Assembly: GCA_037447655.1 (NCBI GenBank) | Contig: JBBHKE010001973.1 | Location: forward strand, 1 to 64,000 | Reading direction: 5' to 3' | Length of the DNA stretch: 64,000 nt | Source: Zygnema cylindricum | Lineage: Eukaryota > Streptophyta > Zygnematophyceae > Zygnematales > Zygnemataceae | Shown here: one piece after another, positions 33,729 through 48,206 of the stretch | How positions within the stretch are numbered: position 1 is the first letter of the stretch | Layout: each line of letters opens with the position of its first letter | Notes under the pieces: model-generated | Databases searched by the model: none | What the model saw: the letters and a program-made list of their open reading frames with translations, nothing else | What the model was told of the DNA's origin: nothing | Translations under genes and position numbers: made by a program

Positions 33729-35355
33729 GGACACCCACCTTGTACCAAATATATCGTGATATAATATGCTGGTTTTGGTGCGATATATCGAGGCCTTTGA
33801 CAGATCGATAATCGATATATCAAATATCGAACTTATCGCGATATGATTCTACTTGATACCTAACATTAATATTTTCACCGTCGTTTTTTTTGTTATTTTT
33901 CGCCTCCTTTGTTTTCCTATTTTTCGCCTTTTTTTGTTGCTATTTTCGCCATTTTGTTTTGCTAATTTTTTCTCTAAGAAGAAGATTCTATTATCAAATT
34001 CGAGATGGTTAGACCATCTAAGTACAAAACGTGATTGAAATGGGAAAATGTTCACTGCCATTAAAGGTTACACTTTGAAAACCCATAAGTAAGAATACTA
34101 ATTACACTAGCTAAGTAACATTAAAAGCGAAAACATTGAAAACACGAGAAACAAAAACAAATACCGAAACCAAACTACAAGGTAAATTAGAACTTCTCTC
34201 TACACAAACTCCCGAGGAAAATCTGGGCTGTCGGCCTAAAACTTAAAACAAATCCACACTAAATGTGAGAACGTCAAATATCATCTATGTGAACCAGCTG
34301 GCACCGAGGTAAATCTTGCAGTCCACGACCATCAGTCACCACGTGCTTTTCCAGACAAGGGCCGATGCTTGAGACAGTTGGAGCGCGACAAAGACATGTT
34401 GGTGGTAAAAAGCAGATATGAGAGTCGGGGAAAGGCTACCTGGTCCCATCACCTCAAAATACCACCAAGCGCAACCACGGATGAAGTTTTTGAACGACGT
34501 ATCGAAGGTCACATATATCTCCACAACAAATTGTATGAAGGTGTTGGTAGGGTCTCAGTGGGCGTAATTGCATTCGTTAGAGGTCGTTGCATCCAGGTCG
34601 CAACACCCATATGTAATGCCACACGCATGGAAAGATAAGATCTCGTAGGGTCGGTGAGAAATACATCCCCCAGTGTTTTCTTTGAGCTTTGCAAAATCAA
34701 AAGATCCACGCAAGGGCCACGTACACCCCTAGATTGAGAGCGTGGTAGAAGGATATGCGACACCTCACATTTCATTGTGTATGCCGCTTCACTACCCATC
34801 ATACTTCACCACCCACTGAAGTTATTGCATCTCGAACCGTATTATGTGCCATTGCGCGCTCCCCACCGTGTGAACAACGAAGCAAATGGACACCCTACTC
34901 GTCGATATTTTGGCCAAAAGGCAACGAGGCTTACCCAAGAGAGAGGTGTGGCAAGCTGAGACGTAAGCGGAGTGCACAAGAAAATTGTTGAGAAGATAAA
35001 ACAGCGTGAGGCAAAAATTGGAGTAGCGACGAGCGAAGCTCGAAGCACTTGGTCCCGAATAAGAGCGAAATAGAGCTCGCGCATCAGCTGTAGGTAGCGC
35101 CTTTTTGAATTCGGCGACGTAAACGTCCTCATTTATTGTATGGCACCTTACTTTGAAGTATTAGAGGTGTTAATTTGATAATGGGACAGCTCAATTTTTG
35201 GTGCTCCTACACATATATTACGTACTTGCGGAAAAAGGACAAAAGCATCAAGATTTGTCGACCTTTCTATGTATTCAGACTGTGGTACAGTCCTGGAGTG
35301 TAACGCTACTATCCGTACAGATTCTTAACAACTTGTCGAATCACGTCACTTCTAA
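33729..35355. other. No recognisable gene
   Basis: The stretch 33729-34160 is AT-rich. The part at 34200-35150 is more GC-rich and less repetitive, with overlapping open frames on both strands (for example 34369-34638 plus, 34509-34802 minus, 34842-35132 minus). None shows a family motif. It could be an old gene remnant. Confidence 0.4.
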
Positions 35356-36134
35356 GGGTATGTCCCCATGTGCATAAGGGTTTTTTTTCTGCCATTTTGC
35401 TGTAAAACTTAGCCCCGTATTGCCTAAGTTTCAATCGTACGAAGGAATTGCAAATTTGTAGAGTACAATTTGCGTCATCCTCGAACTTAAGATGTACGAG
35501 AATTTGTCGTCTTGTGTTTTTCGATCCACTTCCACGACAAAAAACGCCATCTTCAAACCTATGTTTAAAACATATGCGCGATGTGTTTTAAATCTAGGTA
35601 TTTTCGATAAACAAATATGAACATATATTCGCAAGTGCCGTAATTTTTGAAAAAATAATCATACGATTTCCAAGGACAATGAATAGTACATAATTCGCTA
35701 TGTTTTGTCCGTTTGCGTTCAATACGACAAAGAGAAGAAGTACACAATTTGTTTGGTTTTGTCCGTTTTCGTTCAGTACGGATTTTTTTTTTTGCAGGGG
35801 TCTCGAAATTGGGATGACATTTCACGTCGACCAGACAAGAGACGCGAAGCCGAAGTGCATCTTTTTCAACCGTGAAACTGCACACGCTGGAATGTTGTAC
35901 ATCTACAGTGCCACGGTAAGACATGCGACGTCACAAGCATTTCCAAAAAATAACGAGTGACAACACAGATTGTAGACGTTGACATCCGTCACAGGTATTG
36001 TCGACGTATACAATCGTCACAAACGTAAGTTACGATTACGTTCTTACACAGAGACACTTGAAAAACGGGTCCGGCGGATCCGCGCTAAAATACAAAGTAA
36101 GTTCGCTAAGTTACAATTACATGGGGACATACCC
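35356..36134 (+). mobile_element. Harbinger-like element (M4), copy 2
   Basis: 779 bp, ends GGGTATGTCCCCATGTGC and TACATGGGGACATACCC, flanked by TAA (35353-35355 and 36135-36137). It aligns end to end with copy 1 (20722-21501) in the opposite orientation. It carries the exon-like block 35798-35915 and an upstream conserved start MYENLSSCVFRSTSTTKN (from 35492). Confidence 0.88.
35798..35915 (+). other. Exon-like block inside M4 copy 2
   Basis: Preceded by a T-run and TTTGCAG, followed by GTAAGAC. The 118 nt encode GLEIGMTFHVDQTRDAKPKC then IFFNRETAHAGMLYIYSAT. It has the same length and borders as in copy 1, at roughly 80% nucleotide identity by eye. A worn third relative lies near 60970-61040 (RGLEQRMPFHK). 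Function unknown. Confidence 0.5.
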
Positions 36135-36789
36135 TAAGCTGAGATTTGAACAACATCATTCAAGATTTTGTCTGTTCCAAAAAAGAAAATGACATGTGGA
36201 GAGTACTTGAGCCGCTCATATATTTTAATATTTTAGACACAACGCAATAAAAGTATGACTTATGAAAGAAAAATGTTCGAACATCACCCTGAGTTGTGGT
36301 TAACAAATCGCCACGCGTACATTTCGAGGACTATACGAAAAGAAGTTGGTACGATTCAAATTTTCGCACTAAATAATGTACAAGTGGTTGTTGTATTTGA
36401 ATTTCTATGTTGTGGAAACTCTTACATTATTTAATCTTCCAGTTCGAGTTTAGCTTGCAGTTCGATTTGAAAGCGTTAAATACGAAGCTATACAATAAGC
36501 TTGACGACAAAATGTACGGTTGTTCCTCAAAATGGACGTGGTCCAATAACATTTTGTAAAACGCTATACGTGGACATGACAACAGTTTGGAAAGTTGACG
36601 CATCCCGTTTTGCAAATGTATAGTGCGAACCGTCCAATCCGAGCATCGGACCGTCGATAAAAAACTCACAGTGTCAGAAAAATAGTACATCGTAAATGCA
36701 ATATGTACGCAAGATTGAGTCCGTACGCATCTGAAAATTGTTTCGAGCGTAGATCTGGAGACGTGAATCCTGAACCGTCTACATTAATG

Positions 36790-37720
36790 TATCTTAGTAG
36801 TAACAAAGTACACGGTAAAGTACAGTATAGAATTCGATACGTAAAATTTAGGGAAATGATCAGCGCACACTTTATTTTGGTTGCGCGCAGTCACCCTTAC
36901 GTCAGCTTGTCCAAGATTGTACATTTGAAGTACACACTGGTACCAAGATAAGTACAGTACCGTTGAGTTTCGACTTGACGGTCAATCCGTTGAACAGTTT
37001 TGACTTACGAGATATCGTAACAAACCATAGTTCAAAAGTAGGTGAAAGTAGGCCCATACAATATGCCTATTGTATGTAAAATATACAATATGAGTATATG
37101 ACCTTAAGACCCATATTGTATGGGTCGCAAAAGGAAAAAAATAGCAACAGGGTTGAGTTGCACATCGATCGATGATTCGTTAGAGAATTAAACGTCATGT
37201 CTAAATTTTCAATATTCGGACAATTTTTTTTTTTTCTGTGAGTTTTGACGTTTTTTTTTTAAACCGTGAGATTCGGATGAGATCTAAGAAGATCACATGA
37301 AAAGCCCATAACACAACTTACGATAAAGGCGCCGACCAAAGGCATACCATAAAACGCATACTTTTGAACTATGTAACAAACGGTTAAAATTTGCCGCGCT
37401 TGTGAACGTCGACCGTCAAAAAATACCAGCAATTCACACGGCCGGCCAAGGTGTACGGTAACAAAGCTGCGACAACCACATGGAAATGGAAGAGCTGCGC
37501 GCAATGTCGCAAACCCATTTTCCCACCTAAACCTCCACTTTGAGATCTCAAATAGTGTGGCTACTCCAATCGTCAACTTATACTAATGTGTACTCTAAAA
37601 TGTACAATTCTCGACGCTGACGCTGACGCTGACGTAAGGGTGACAGCGCGTAACCAAAATAATGTTTGCGCTGATCATTTCCCTAAAGATTTTCTGTATA
37701 GTGTTATTTATTCTTGCAAA
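36790..37720. repeat. Inverted repeat with ~150-bp arms
   Basis: The left arm 36800-36955 and right arm about 37585-37720 are imperfect reverse complements, sharing TTTAGGGAAATGATCAGCGC and TCACCCTTACGTCAGC. They enclose about 630 bp that includes the M1 MITE. The right arm alone has a (GACGCT)4 run at about 37612-37634. This is probably a decayed foldback element. Confidence 0.7.
37026..37373. mobile_element. hAT-like MITE (M1), best copy
   Basis: 348 bp with perfect CATAGTTCAAAAGTA ends (the right one has ATACTTTTGAACTATG). It is flanked by a perfect 8-bp duplication TAACAAAC (37018-37025 and 37374-37381). Confidence 0.93.
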
Positions 37721-39918
37721 TTTGAAAATACGCATTTTTCGAAAATAGACTATTAGACTGTAACTCCGGTACTGTACTGTAGCTAATGCACAGTACAGTA
37801 GATACAAAAGTGTACTGTACTGTAATATATTTAAATGTACGAAAACGCATCTATAGGGTACAATGAGCGGAAATAATAAAGAAACAACAGTACTGTACGG
37901 TACCAAGGATTATTCTCGTTACTGACACTGACAGCTGTACGGATGCATTCTTAGGGTACAGTACTATTTCCAATCGTCGATCTCTGATATCGACGGCTAC
38001 CTCGCAATACTTTGAGAGAATCTGTTGCTTTTGTTGCCAAATCTCGTACTGCCACGTCAAAACGGCTCAATCAATGCTCTCGATTGCGACAATCCTCAAA
38101 AAGCTTGGCCTACTGCGACTTCGTATAAGGAAGCAGATTTCTGACACCGTATTTTATTAGCGGTTCAGACAGAGCGTACGATACTCATTTAATGACGAAA
38201 TAGTGTAAGGTGTCAAACTTGGCGGACCGTGGGGGCTGGCTCGAATATCTATGGAATGAAACCATACGAAGGATGTGGTTTCCCTAATGAAGCTCGTTTC
38301 TATAATCACCATGGGTGAGCGAATGGATCGACCTTTATTTGGTGTTGACGTTTGACTTGTGGGGAAATTAACCTGTAGGTGCCGAATTGTAACCAGAAAT
38401 ACAAGGGAGAGATTCCTGGTTACCTATTAATAGCATGTACTAATACTCCAGCAGGCCTATGACCTTTATAGTTATGATTTAGATGAAATTTCTTGTTTTA
38501 TCTTTCGATCGACATCACCGCTACTTTTGCTTGTGTTAACTACATCGCCTCTTCATGTTGTCCCTCGCCAATTGTCCTAAGGCTCATTCATGGGCGACAG
38601 GGCTTTGGCCACGATGCCGAACCAATAGCAGTAACGGAGAAGAAATGAAGCTGGTCTACTTTGTTGGTGCAGAGGTTGGTGCAAATAGCAAAAGGTTAAG
38701 CCAACTATCACAGTACTACTACACACCATGGGCGAAGCAGCAATTTTTCAACACTTATCTCACCTTTTTAACTAAATAAAGACAAATAAACCCAAAACCC
38801 CACCCACGGAGTATAGGTTACCTAGTAACCAACCAATGCTACATTCTAGAACACCAACATACTTACCTACTATCTCTCAGTAGTCTTCAGGACAGGACTG
38901 ATATTAAAAAAAAAAACACATGCAACATAACCTATATCATGAGAGCTCAAATTCCCATACATCGTCAACCCTAAAAGTCACAAGATAAGGCAACTGCAGT
39001 CAAAAACAGAAGTGGAGAGCGTCCTTGTCAAATAGAAAACCCAACCAATTACTCTTCCTCCCTGCAATCTACTGAACTTTATTTGTAAAGCTCATTTTAC
39101 GAAAAAGTTTTTGAAAGGAACTTCCAGCTGAACACACTTAAAAATGTGTAGTTTCCAGCCAATCGGGAGGCGTGATTTCATTAAAAAATAATGACAAAAT
39201 AGAACATGAAATACCCTTTGCTTTCCGATTAAAAAGTGATGAACCCTCTCTCCAAGAGATCCTCTCTCCTCTCCCTCTCCTTCTCCTCCCATCCTCTCTC
39301 TCATCCTCCCTTGCCTCCCTCATCCTCTCCCTTCCCTCCCCCCACCCCCAAAATAACTACTCGATATTAACCAGCAGCATCCAGTCTCGAGCCCACTGCA
39401 CCAGTCTCTACCGATAACATTTTATTTGTTAACCACACTTCACGAAAAGAAAAAAAAGATACACAATGAAAAAAAGAAAAAAAGAAAAAAGAAAAAAACC
39501 ATTTTGAGTCTGATGCTCTGGACTGACATTCTTTAAAAAAACTAAGATATACATTTTGTCCTTGAACTCGAAACAGAGGGAGGAGACAGATGGCAAAAGG
39601 ACCACCCGGGACTGCCTCTCACATCCGTACAGTTGTTACAGTAGTCACACCCCTCCAACTGAAACATCTCACATGGAACATACTCCCCTCTCTCCAACTG
39701 AAACATCTCAATACTCTCCACCAACTGCAACATCTCACATGGAAAAATACTCTCCTCCAATCGAGACATAACACATGGAAAATACTCAGAGCCATATTGC
39801 AATGAGCGGGTGCACCTGCATGAAAATCGCTGCATACAAATTCAATTCCTCTATTGGAGGTTTACAAGAATTCTACAAGAATTTATGGCGCCTGAACTCC
39901 CTTTTTTTTCCTCGACTC
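37721..39918. other. Mostly non-coding; CT-rich patch
   Basis: The stretch 37721-38100 is GTAC-rich debris. I see nothing recognisable in 38100-39000. The part 39000-39918 is the probable 3' side of the UBC gene (minus strand), with a CT-rich patch at 39240-39350 and short tandem CAACTGAAACATCTCA-like repeats at about 39650-39770. Confidence 0.5.
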
Positions 39919-42432
<2,514 letters not shown>

Positions 42433-42457
42433 CCTTACAAAACAGGGAGAAACTCGG

Positions 42458-42466
42458 AAACCCTAA
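42458..42466. promoter_or_regulatory. Telo-box upstream of UBC start
   Basis: AAACCCTAA, 26 bp before the UBC start codon. Telo-boxes are common near the starts of plant housekeeping genes. A GA/CT run (42494-42518, pyrimidines on the sense strand) follows upstream, also usual in plant 5' leaders. Confidence 0.55.
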
Positions 42467-42714
42467 CTTGCCTCAGTATGTAACAAAAAGCTCAAAAGAG
42501 AGAAGGAGAGAGAGAGATAACAGTTGCGAATATAATAATTAGCAATTTGCTAGCCCAAGAATCTGATGAAAATTCGCCGTTCAAAAAAAACGCAAACAAA
42601 AAATCAACTGGATTTGGCAAGGTAAAGAACTGTAAGACTCAGGAGAAAGAAATAGAGGAGAAATTCTGTTACAAAAAAGTTGGAAAGCTCTCGATGACTG
42701 GAGAGCATTCACCA

Positions 42715-43310
42715 AAGGTTTCCCTCCGGTTACAAACAAACAGGCTGTTATACGGAACCGAAACGGGAATCAAATAGCCGAGAAGAGCGTACTATAAATA
42801 GTGTAGATCCTGTCTGGATGTTGACAACGTATTTGAAAATGTGAAGATTTAATGTGCCAAAACAATTGGAAATACTATATTTGTAAAAGCGCCCACCTAA
42901 CAAGTATTTCACGTATAGTACGAATACAGCATATAGCGTTTCCCATTTGTTTTCGCACGTTAATCTTATGGTGCGAGCACTGGTGGAAACTCTTACAGTA
43001 CAGTACTGTACATGTGGTTGAGCTTCGTACTGTATACGCTGCTGAACCTTTTCCACTAGGCTTCCTTCCCGTTACAAACAAGCAACCTGTTACACGGAAC
43101 GAACACGGTAGGCTGCGAAGAAAGAAAGCCAAACCGTAAATAGCATGCGTCCTGTATCGATGCTGACAACAGAGTTTAAAAGTGCGAAAACAGTTGAAAA
43201 CGCTACAGTATATGTTACTTTCTATGTACTATACGCGTGTTTTTTGTTTTTTGCGTGTATACTTCGCGTATAGTACTGAATCACTCCATTTAGGGTTTCC
43301 GATGGTTGTC
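42715..43310 (-). promoter_or_regulatory. Duplicated UBC upstream region
   Basis: Two diverged copies with an offset of 342 bp (for example GGTTACAAACAAACAGG at 42729 and CGTTACAAACAAGCAACC at 43070). The proximal copy has a TATA-like TATTTATAG on the minus strand near 42795, and the distal copy has TATTTACGG at the equivalent site. This is likely promoter territory of the E2 gene; the role of the TATA-like word is inferred. Confidence 0.5.
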
Positions 43311-43889
43311 CAACATTTGAACCATGGTTGTCGAGACCACAGTATTTAAAATCAACGACTGGTCCCCAACAGCCGCGTCCGATGTATGAGTCAAACTTTT
43401 TTCTTTTTTTTCCATAACCGAACGGCAACAGGAGCGGAACATAGCAGAAAAGTACAGCAGGCTCGTTTTAGCGTGTTCACGGAATACCGTACCGTGTTAA
43501 ATACCCACACGAAATTGTGGTATATGCTGCCGGCGATCACCGAACAGATATCGACCTCACTATTTTATGTACGGAATCGATTTGATTTGCATTAATGTTA
43601 AAAAGACGGCAGCGGTACAGTAGAGTCGTGGAGAATAACTGTAGGTTATCCCGAGGAAACGGCGGGATCCGGACGTATACCGTGCGTAGTGGACTGAGCG
43701 TCTATTGGTTGAAAAACGTCAGTACGGACCTTGGGCGTCCTCGGGAGTCCGTACCTCAAAAATTTGAAGGTGGACCTCGGCCGTCAGCCTCAGTACGGAC
43801 ATTGTGCGGACGGCCCGAGGTTCGTACCGAGATAAGAGGACGCTCAGGCCACTACCTGGAATCGAGCTTAATATTCGTTCCAAATAAAC
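43311..43889. other. No recognisable gene
   Basis: A long open frame (43595 on) runs from unique DNA into the MITE at 43890 and shows no conserved motif. I treat it as chance. Confidence 0.5.
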
Positions 43890-44110
43890 TACACCGTGTA
43901 TTGCTATTAGTGCTAATATTTTTACGCCGCTTAAAGCATCTTTTCTCCGTACACACTTGTCCGATTTTCAATTTGAGACCGCCAATCGGAAGGCTGAGAA
44001 TCTTATGTTTCAATTTTGACCGTCGGTATTATAATCCGACATGTGTGTACGGAGTAAAGTTGTTTTGCGAGACGAAAAAATTATCAGCACAATTAGCGAT
44101 ACACGGTGTA
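43890..44110. mobile_element. TACACCG-ended MITE (M5)
   Basis: 221 bp. Ends TACACCGTGTATTGCTATTAG and AATTAGCGATACACGGTGTA. The inner inverted words are CTCCGTACACACTTGTCCGA and CCGACATGTGTGTACGGAG. Followed on the right by (CAGTA)n. Confidence 0.8.
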
Positions 44111-44455
44111 CAGTACAGTACAGTAACGCACGCATACATATTCTACTGTACTTCTACAATCGTGTTTATACAATATCGATGCAATCTGGATGAAATCGGT
44201 ATTCATCTAGACACCTAGTGAAACTAATGTACAGGTACTGTACTGCACAGTTGTCTCACACGAAACCGCGTTGAATATTTGTTTTTTTCCGGTGACAATC
44301 GCTGACGTCCAGAACCTGTACTGGATATATGCCGATTTTGGCGATACATCTGAGTCGCGAGCGATGGAAAAACAGTCTCGGGAAATCCATGGAGGAAGCC
44401 ATGTCTATAGTTGGAAAAGAAGTCAAAGGCCGAAAAAGAGTCACGGATTCCGAAC

Positions 44456-45479
44456 TGTAGAAATTAAAGGTTATTTTAGTATTTTCTAGGTTTTGTAAAA
44501 TGCAGAAAAGAAGCAAAGGCAGTCTGCCTCTAACTCCTCTCTCCAGCTCCCACACTTGTCGTAGTCACTGAGAGTTGGAGAGGGAGATAGAGCCATGGCC
44601 GCCTATGCTATCCCGACGGGGATAGATACTAGGCTAGTAGATTTTACCAAAATATATTTGACGGGCCCAAGATTTGAACCGGGAACCTACCGTCCATCAA
44701 AGTAGCAAGTAACCAGCCTTAGCTAACTAGTCTAAACCAAATGTATAGCGTATGATAGTTGTTTAAATCTTTACACGTTGGCTATCTTCATTCAACGGGA
44801 TATTTAGACATAGATACAGTTTGTAATGTACGGCGTACGGCACATCCGAAACGGATACCGCGCATTTTGTTTCAAAGGCGAAACAAGTATTGCGCAAGTA
44901 TTTATGACGGCCACGATTGTAATCCGGCTTGATCGGACGGCCACCAAGCATGCCGAGATCGCGCAATAGGTTTTTGGCAGTTTGCGGTCGACGTCACATC
45001 AATCGCCACGTGGCACAATCACATTGGATTACGGCATCTCCAGGGATTCTAAGAACGAATCCAAAAATGACATGTGTTGACTTTTGGCCATGTCGTACAA
45101 TGGCCGTATATAAAGTACAACGGCACGTGTACCTTCATGTACAATACACTATTATGATTGGTGCCGTACTTCACTAGATAGAGTTTTAGAGAGAGATAGG
45201 ACTTAGAAAAATTTGATAGACTGTACCTTCTCTCCCAGAGAGCTGCTGTACAAAAAGGTCAACTTTGACCTTCATAACTTACTACTCAGGGGAGCAAATT
45301 CAGAGATTCTTTTTGCTATCGACTTGGAGGAGTCTTGCCTTTACAAGGGTAAAGGTGGTTAGAGTTTCTGTCTACCAAGGTGGCAGTTATTCTTGCTGAA
45401 ACACAAAGGGGTTAGGGTTATCCTAGAAGCTTCATGTGAGCTGCCTACACTGAGGTCCTATGGAGGTCTCATAATCGCA
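44456..45479 (+). repeat. RT5 5' LTR
   Basis: 1,024 bp, TGTAGAAATTAAAGG to AATCGCA. It holds an antisense tRNA-like segment (44660-44745; minus strand has TTAGCTAAGGCTGG and GGTTCAAATC). The next bases are GGTTATTGGCCC, not a standard TGG primer site. Confidence 0.88.
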
Positions 45480-46470
45480 GGTTATTGGCCCACCATCTAG
45501 GGTGCCCATATTCAATGGAGCTAGCTTCATATACTGGGAAAGTATGATGACACGAGCTCTATGTGAGAAACGCTTTAAGGGAATAGTGAGTGGACGGGTG
45601 AGGCGTCCATCCTGTCTTATCATACCTCCGAGGTTTACAAGAGGCAAATTCACTAGAGATGCAGATCCATCTTCAACGGAGGAGACAAAGGAAGGAGAGG
45701 CGGTGGACAAAGGAAAGGAGAATGAGACAGTCACACCAATAGCAACAAGTTCGACATTCATGTCACGAATTGCGAGAAACGAGGAGAATGATATCGATAC
45801 CTGGGACTACAACAATATGGCGGCTAAGCACTTCATCCTACGCCATCTTACTCAAGGGCTTGCATCTCCTCATTTGCAGGTAGAGAGGGCATCCGATCTT
45901 TGGGTGGCTCTCATAGAGATGTACCGAAGTGGTACGATTTAGCAACAACTATTGGCTGATCAGAAAATTAAAGAGTATGTATACAAAGGAGGGAACATGT
46001 TAGATTTTTGCAATGAGCTTGCTACACTTTTCATGGAAGTAGAGAGTGGTGGAAAAGTATTTAGTGAAAATGAAAAGGTTAACTGTTTGCTGATGAAGTT
46101 ACCCGATGAGTTCGAGTACATAGTCAACCGTGTGCAAAACTTGCCGGACTCAAGGTGGATATGGAACTCAGTGGTAGGGATGATTCTTGTTCGGGAGAAT
46201 ACGATTGAGATCCGAAGGGGAGGAAAGAGTGGGCAAGCCTTGGCAGCTACAACCGATTGGAGGAACAAGGATTCCCGAAGACCGGTCGGAAACTATGGGG
46301 GGAGGGGCAAAAATATTAGACCGAGGAGTTCGGACCAAGGACTCCCAAGGGTTTGTGCCATTTTTGTAAGAAACCAGGGCACTATATGGCTGAATAAATT
46401 AAGTTAACCGAGCTGTGGTTAAAGGAGGGGCAGACCAGTAAATCCTCGAGAGGAAAGAAAAAGGCCCTTG
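45480..46470 (+). pseudogene. RT5 gag
   Basis: Starts near the LTR end (V-I-G-P-P-S-R-V-P-I-F-N-G, with an in-frame stop just upstream). It continues with RHLTQGLASPHLQVERA, a stop at 45941, then YVYKGGNMLDFCNELATLFME and LLMKLPDEFEYIVNRVQNLP. The zinc-knuckle region near 46360 is frameshifted. Capsid function is inferred from family membership. Confidence 0.85.
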
Positions 46471-46958
46471 TGACACACGTATATGAGGCAGAATCCGAGG
46501 ACGAGGACGATGAACTCCTATTGGATGAGGAGTTGAAAGCGAAAAACGAGGTCGAAATTCCACGAAAGCAGAAATGTGCCTTCGGTGGATTGAAAGGTGA
46601 AGCATGCTGGATTGTAGATTCAGGTACATCCATGCACATGTGTAAGGATAAACACATGTTCACTAAGATAAGAAATATTCCCAGCGTAGAGATAGAGTAC
46701 GGGGATGGGAGGATAGTCACTTCTACTCTTGTAGTACCGGTAGATTTAAAAGTGTTAGTAGAAGGAAAGACATCTATTGTTACATTCTCCGATGTATTGT
46801 TTCTTTCGGAGCTGAACAAAAACCTCATCTCTACGTCTGTATTAGATGATAAGGGTTTTGATATTAACACTAAGAAAGGAGTCTTTACTGCTAGTTTTGA
46901 GGAGGAAGTTTATTTCACTGCTAAAAAAGGTAGCCAAGGGATGTTTAGGCTGATTTAA
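46470..46958 (+). pseudogene. RT5 protease
   Basis: 162 open codons. An acidic linker leads to the active site VDSGTSMHMC, with VTFSDVLFLSELNKNLISTS after it. The frame ends at a stop just before the pre-integrase HKKLGH region. Confidence 0.86.
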
Positions 46959-47910
46959 ACCAATGTAAACAAGAAACTTTATTATGCTGGTGTTCATGAT
47001 ATAATGTTGTGGCATAAGAAGCTTGGGCATGTGAATCTTGATAAGTTAAGAGAGATGAAAAAGATGGGAGTAGTGGAAGGGATTTAGTTTGGTGAGAGTG
47101 AGAATCTAAATTATTGTAGTGGATGTGCTCAAGGTAAAACACACAAGTTACCCTTCCAAAAAAGTGTCACCTATAAGGGAGAAAAGATCATAGATTTAGT
47201 ACATAGATATATTTTGGGACCCGCCAAAGTGCCTTCACCCGGGGGGAAGAGATTTATGATGACTATCACTGATGATAGGTCTCGGTATTCCAAGGTGTAT
47301 TTTTTGAAAAATAAGTCAGAGGCTCAAGAATGTATTAGACAAAATAAAGCATGAAGTGAAAAACTCCATGAAACCCCAATCAAGGGAGTAAGGAGTGACA
47401 ATGGTGGAGAGTATAGCTCTAACCAGTTTAGGATTTTTTGAGGGAAGATGGAGTCCAACACCAAAAGACAGTTCTAGAAAATCCATAACAGAATGGGGTA
47501 GTTGAAAGATTAAATAAAACACTTAGTGATAGTGCTAGAAGTATGTTGTCTAAAAAGAATATAGGAAAAAAGGATTTGGGTCAAAGCGATGAACTGTGCT
47601 AATTACCTCAAAAATTGAGTTCTTTCTTTAGCGCTAAAAGGCCAAACACCTTATGAGAGATGGACCGGCCAAAAACAAGACAAATCCCACTTAAAGGTTT
47701 TCGGCAGTCAAAAGTTCAGTCTAGATACAGGTCGGTTTAACTGGAAGCTAGATCCTAAAGGAAAACCGGGGTACTTATTAGGATATGATGAGAATGTCAA
47801 AGGATACAGAGTTTATGATCTAAAAATGGAAGATATAATCTTAGTAAAACATCTAGTAGTTATGGATGAAGGAAAGTCTGTGGATCCCTTCAAGTATTCA
47901 AAGTAAGTAA
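46959..47910 (+). pseudogene. RT5 integrase (heavily decayed)
   Basis: Read across several stops: LWHKKLGHVN and CSGCAQGKTHKLP (zinc region), RFMMTITDDRSRYSKVYFLK, RSDNGGEYS (second catalytic Asp), a damaged third catalytic region, and then TPYERWTGQKQDKSHLKVFG. It is far more decayed than the RT part downstream. Confidence 0.82.
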
Positions 47911-48206
47911 AAATCAGACTTGAGTCAGAAAATTCCGATAACTTTGAGCTTCCTTACTATCCTAGTTTCAGAGAAGATGACATTCTTACATGTACAAATC
48001 AGACCGAGAAGGACTCGGCCGTGGAAATTTCAGTGACAACTCTACCAGAAGCGGAAGACGTGGTGGAAATTGATTTGGAATCAAGGGACAGGGGAGAAGC
48101 CGAGATTGTTCGAAAGAACCCACATGAACCATCTATTCCGGCTACGGATTTTGAGTAAGGAAGGAAAAGTAGCAAAAGGCGGCAAAAAAAACAGGTTAAT
48201 AATAAG

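Noticed and set aside
34369-35132. Overlapping open frames on both strands in GC-richer DNA
   Set aside because: No family motif on either strand; long antisense frames are expected at this composition.
43595-44218. 207-codon open frame
   Set aside because: Its second half is the M5 MITE and its first half has no conserved motif or splice context.
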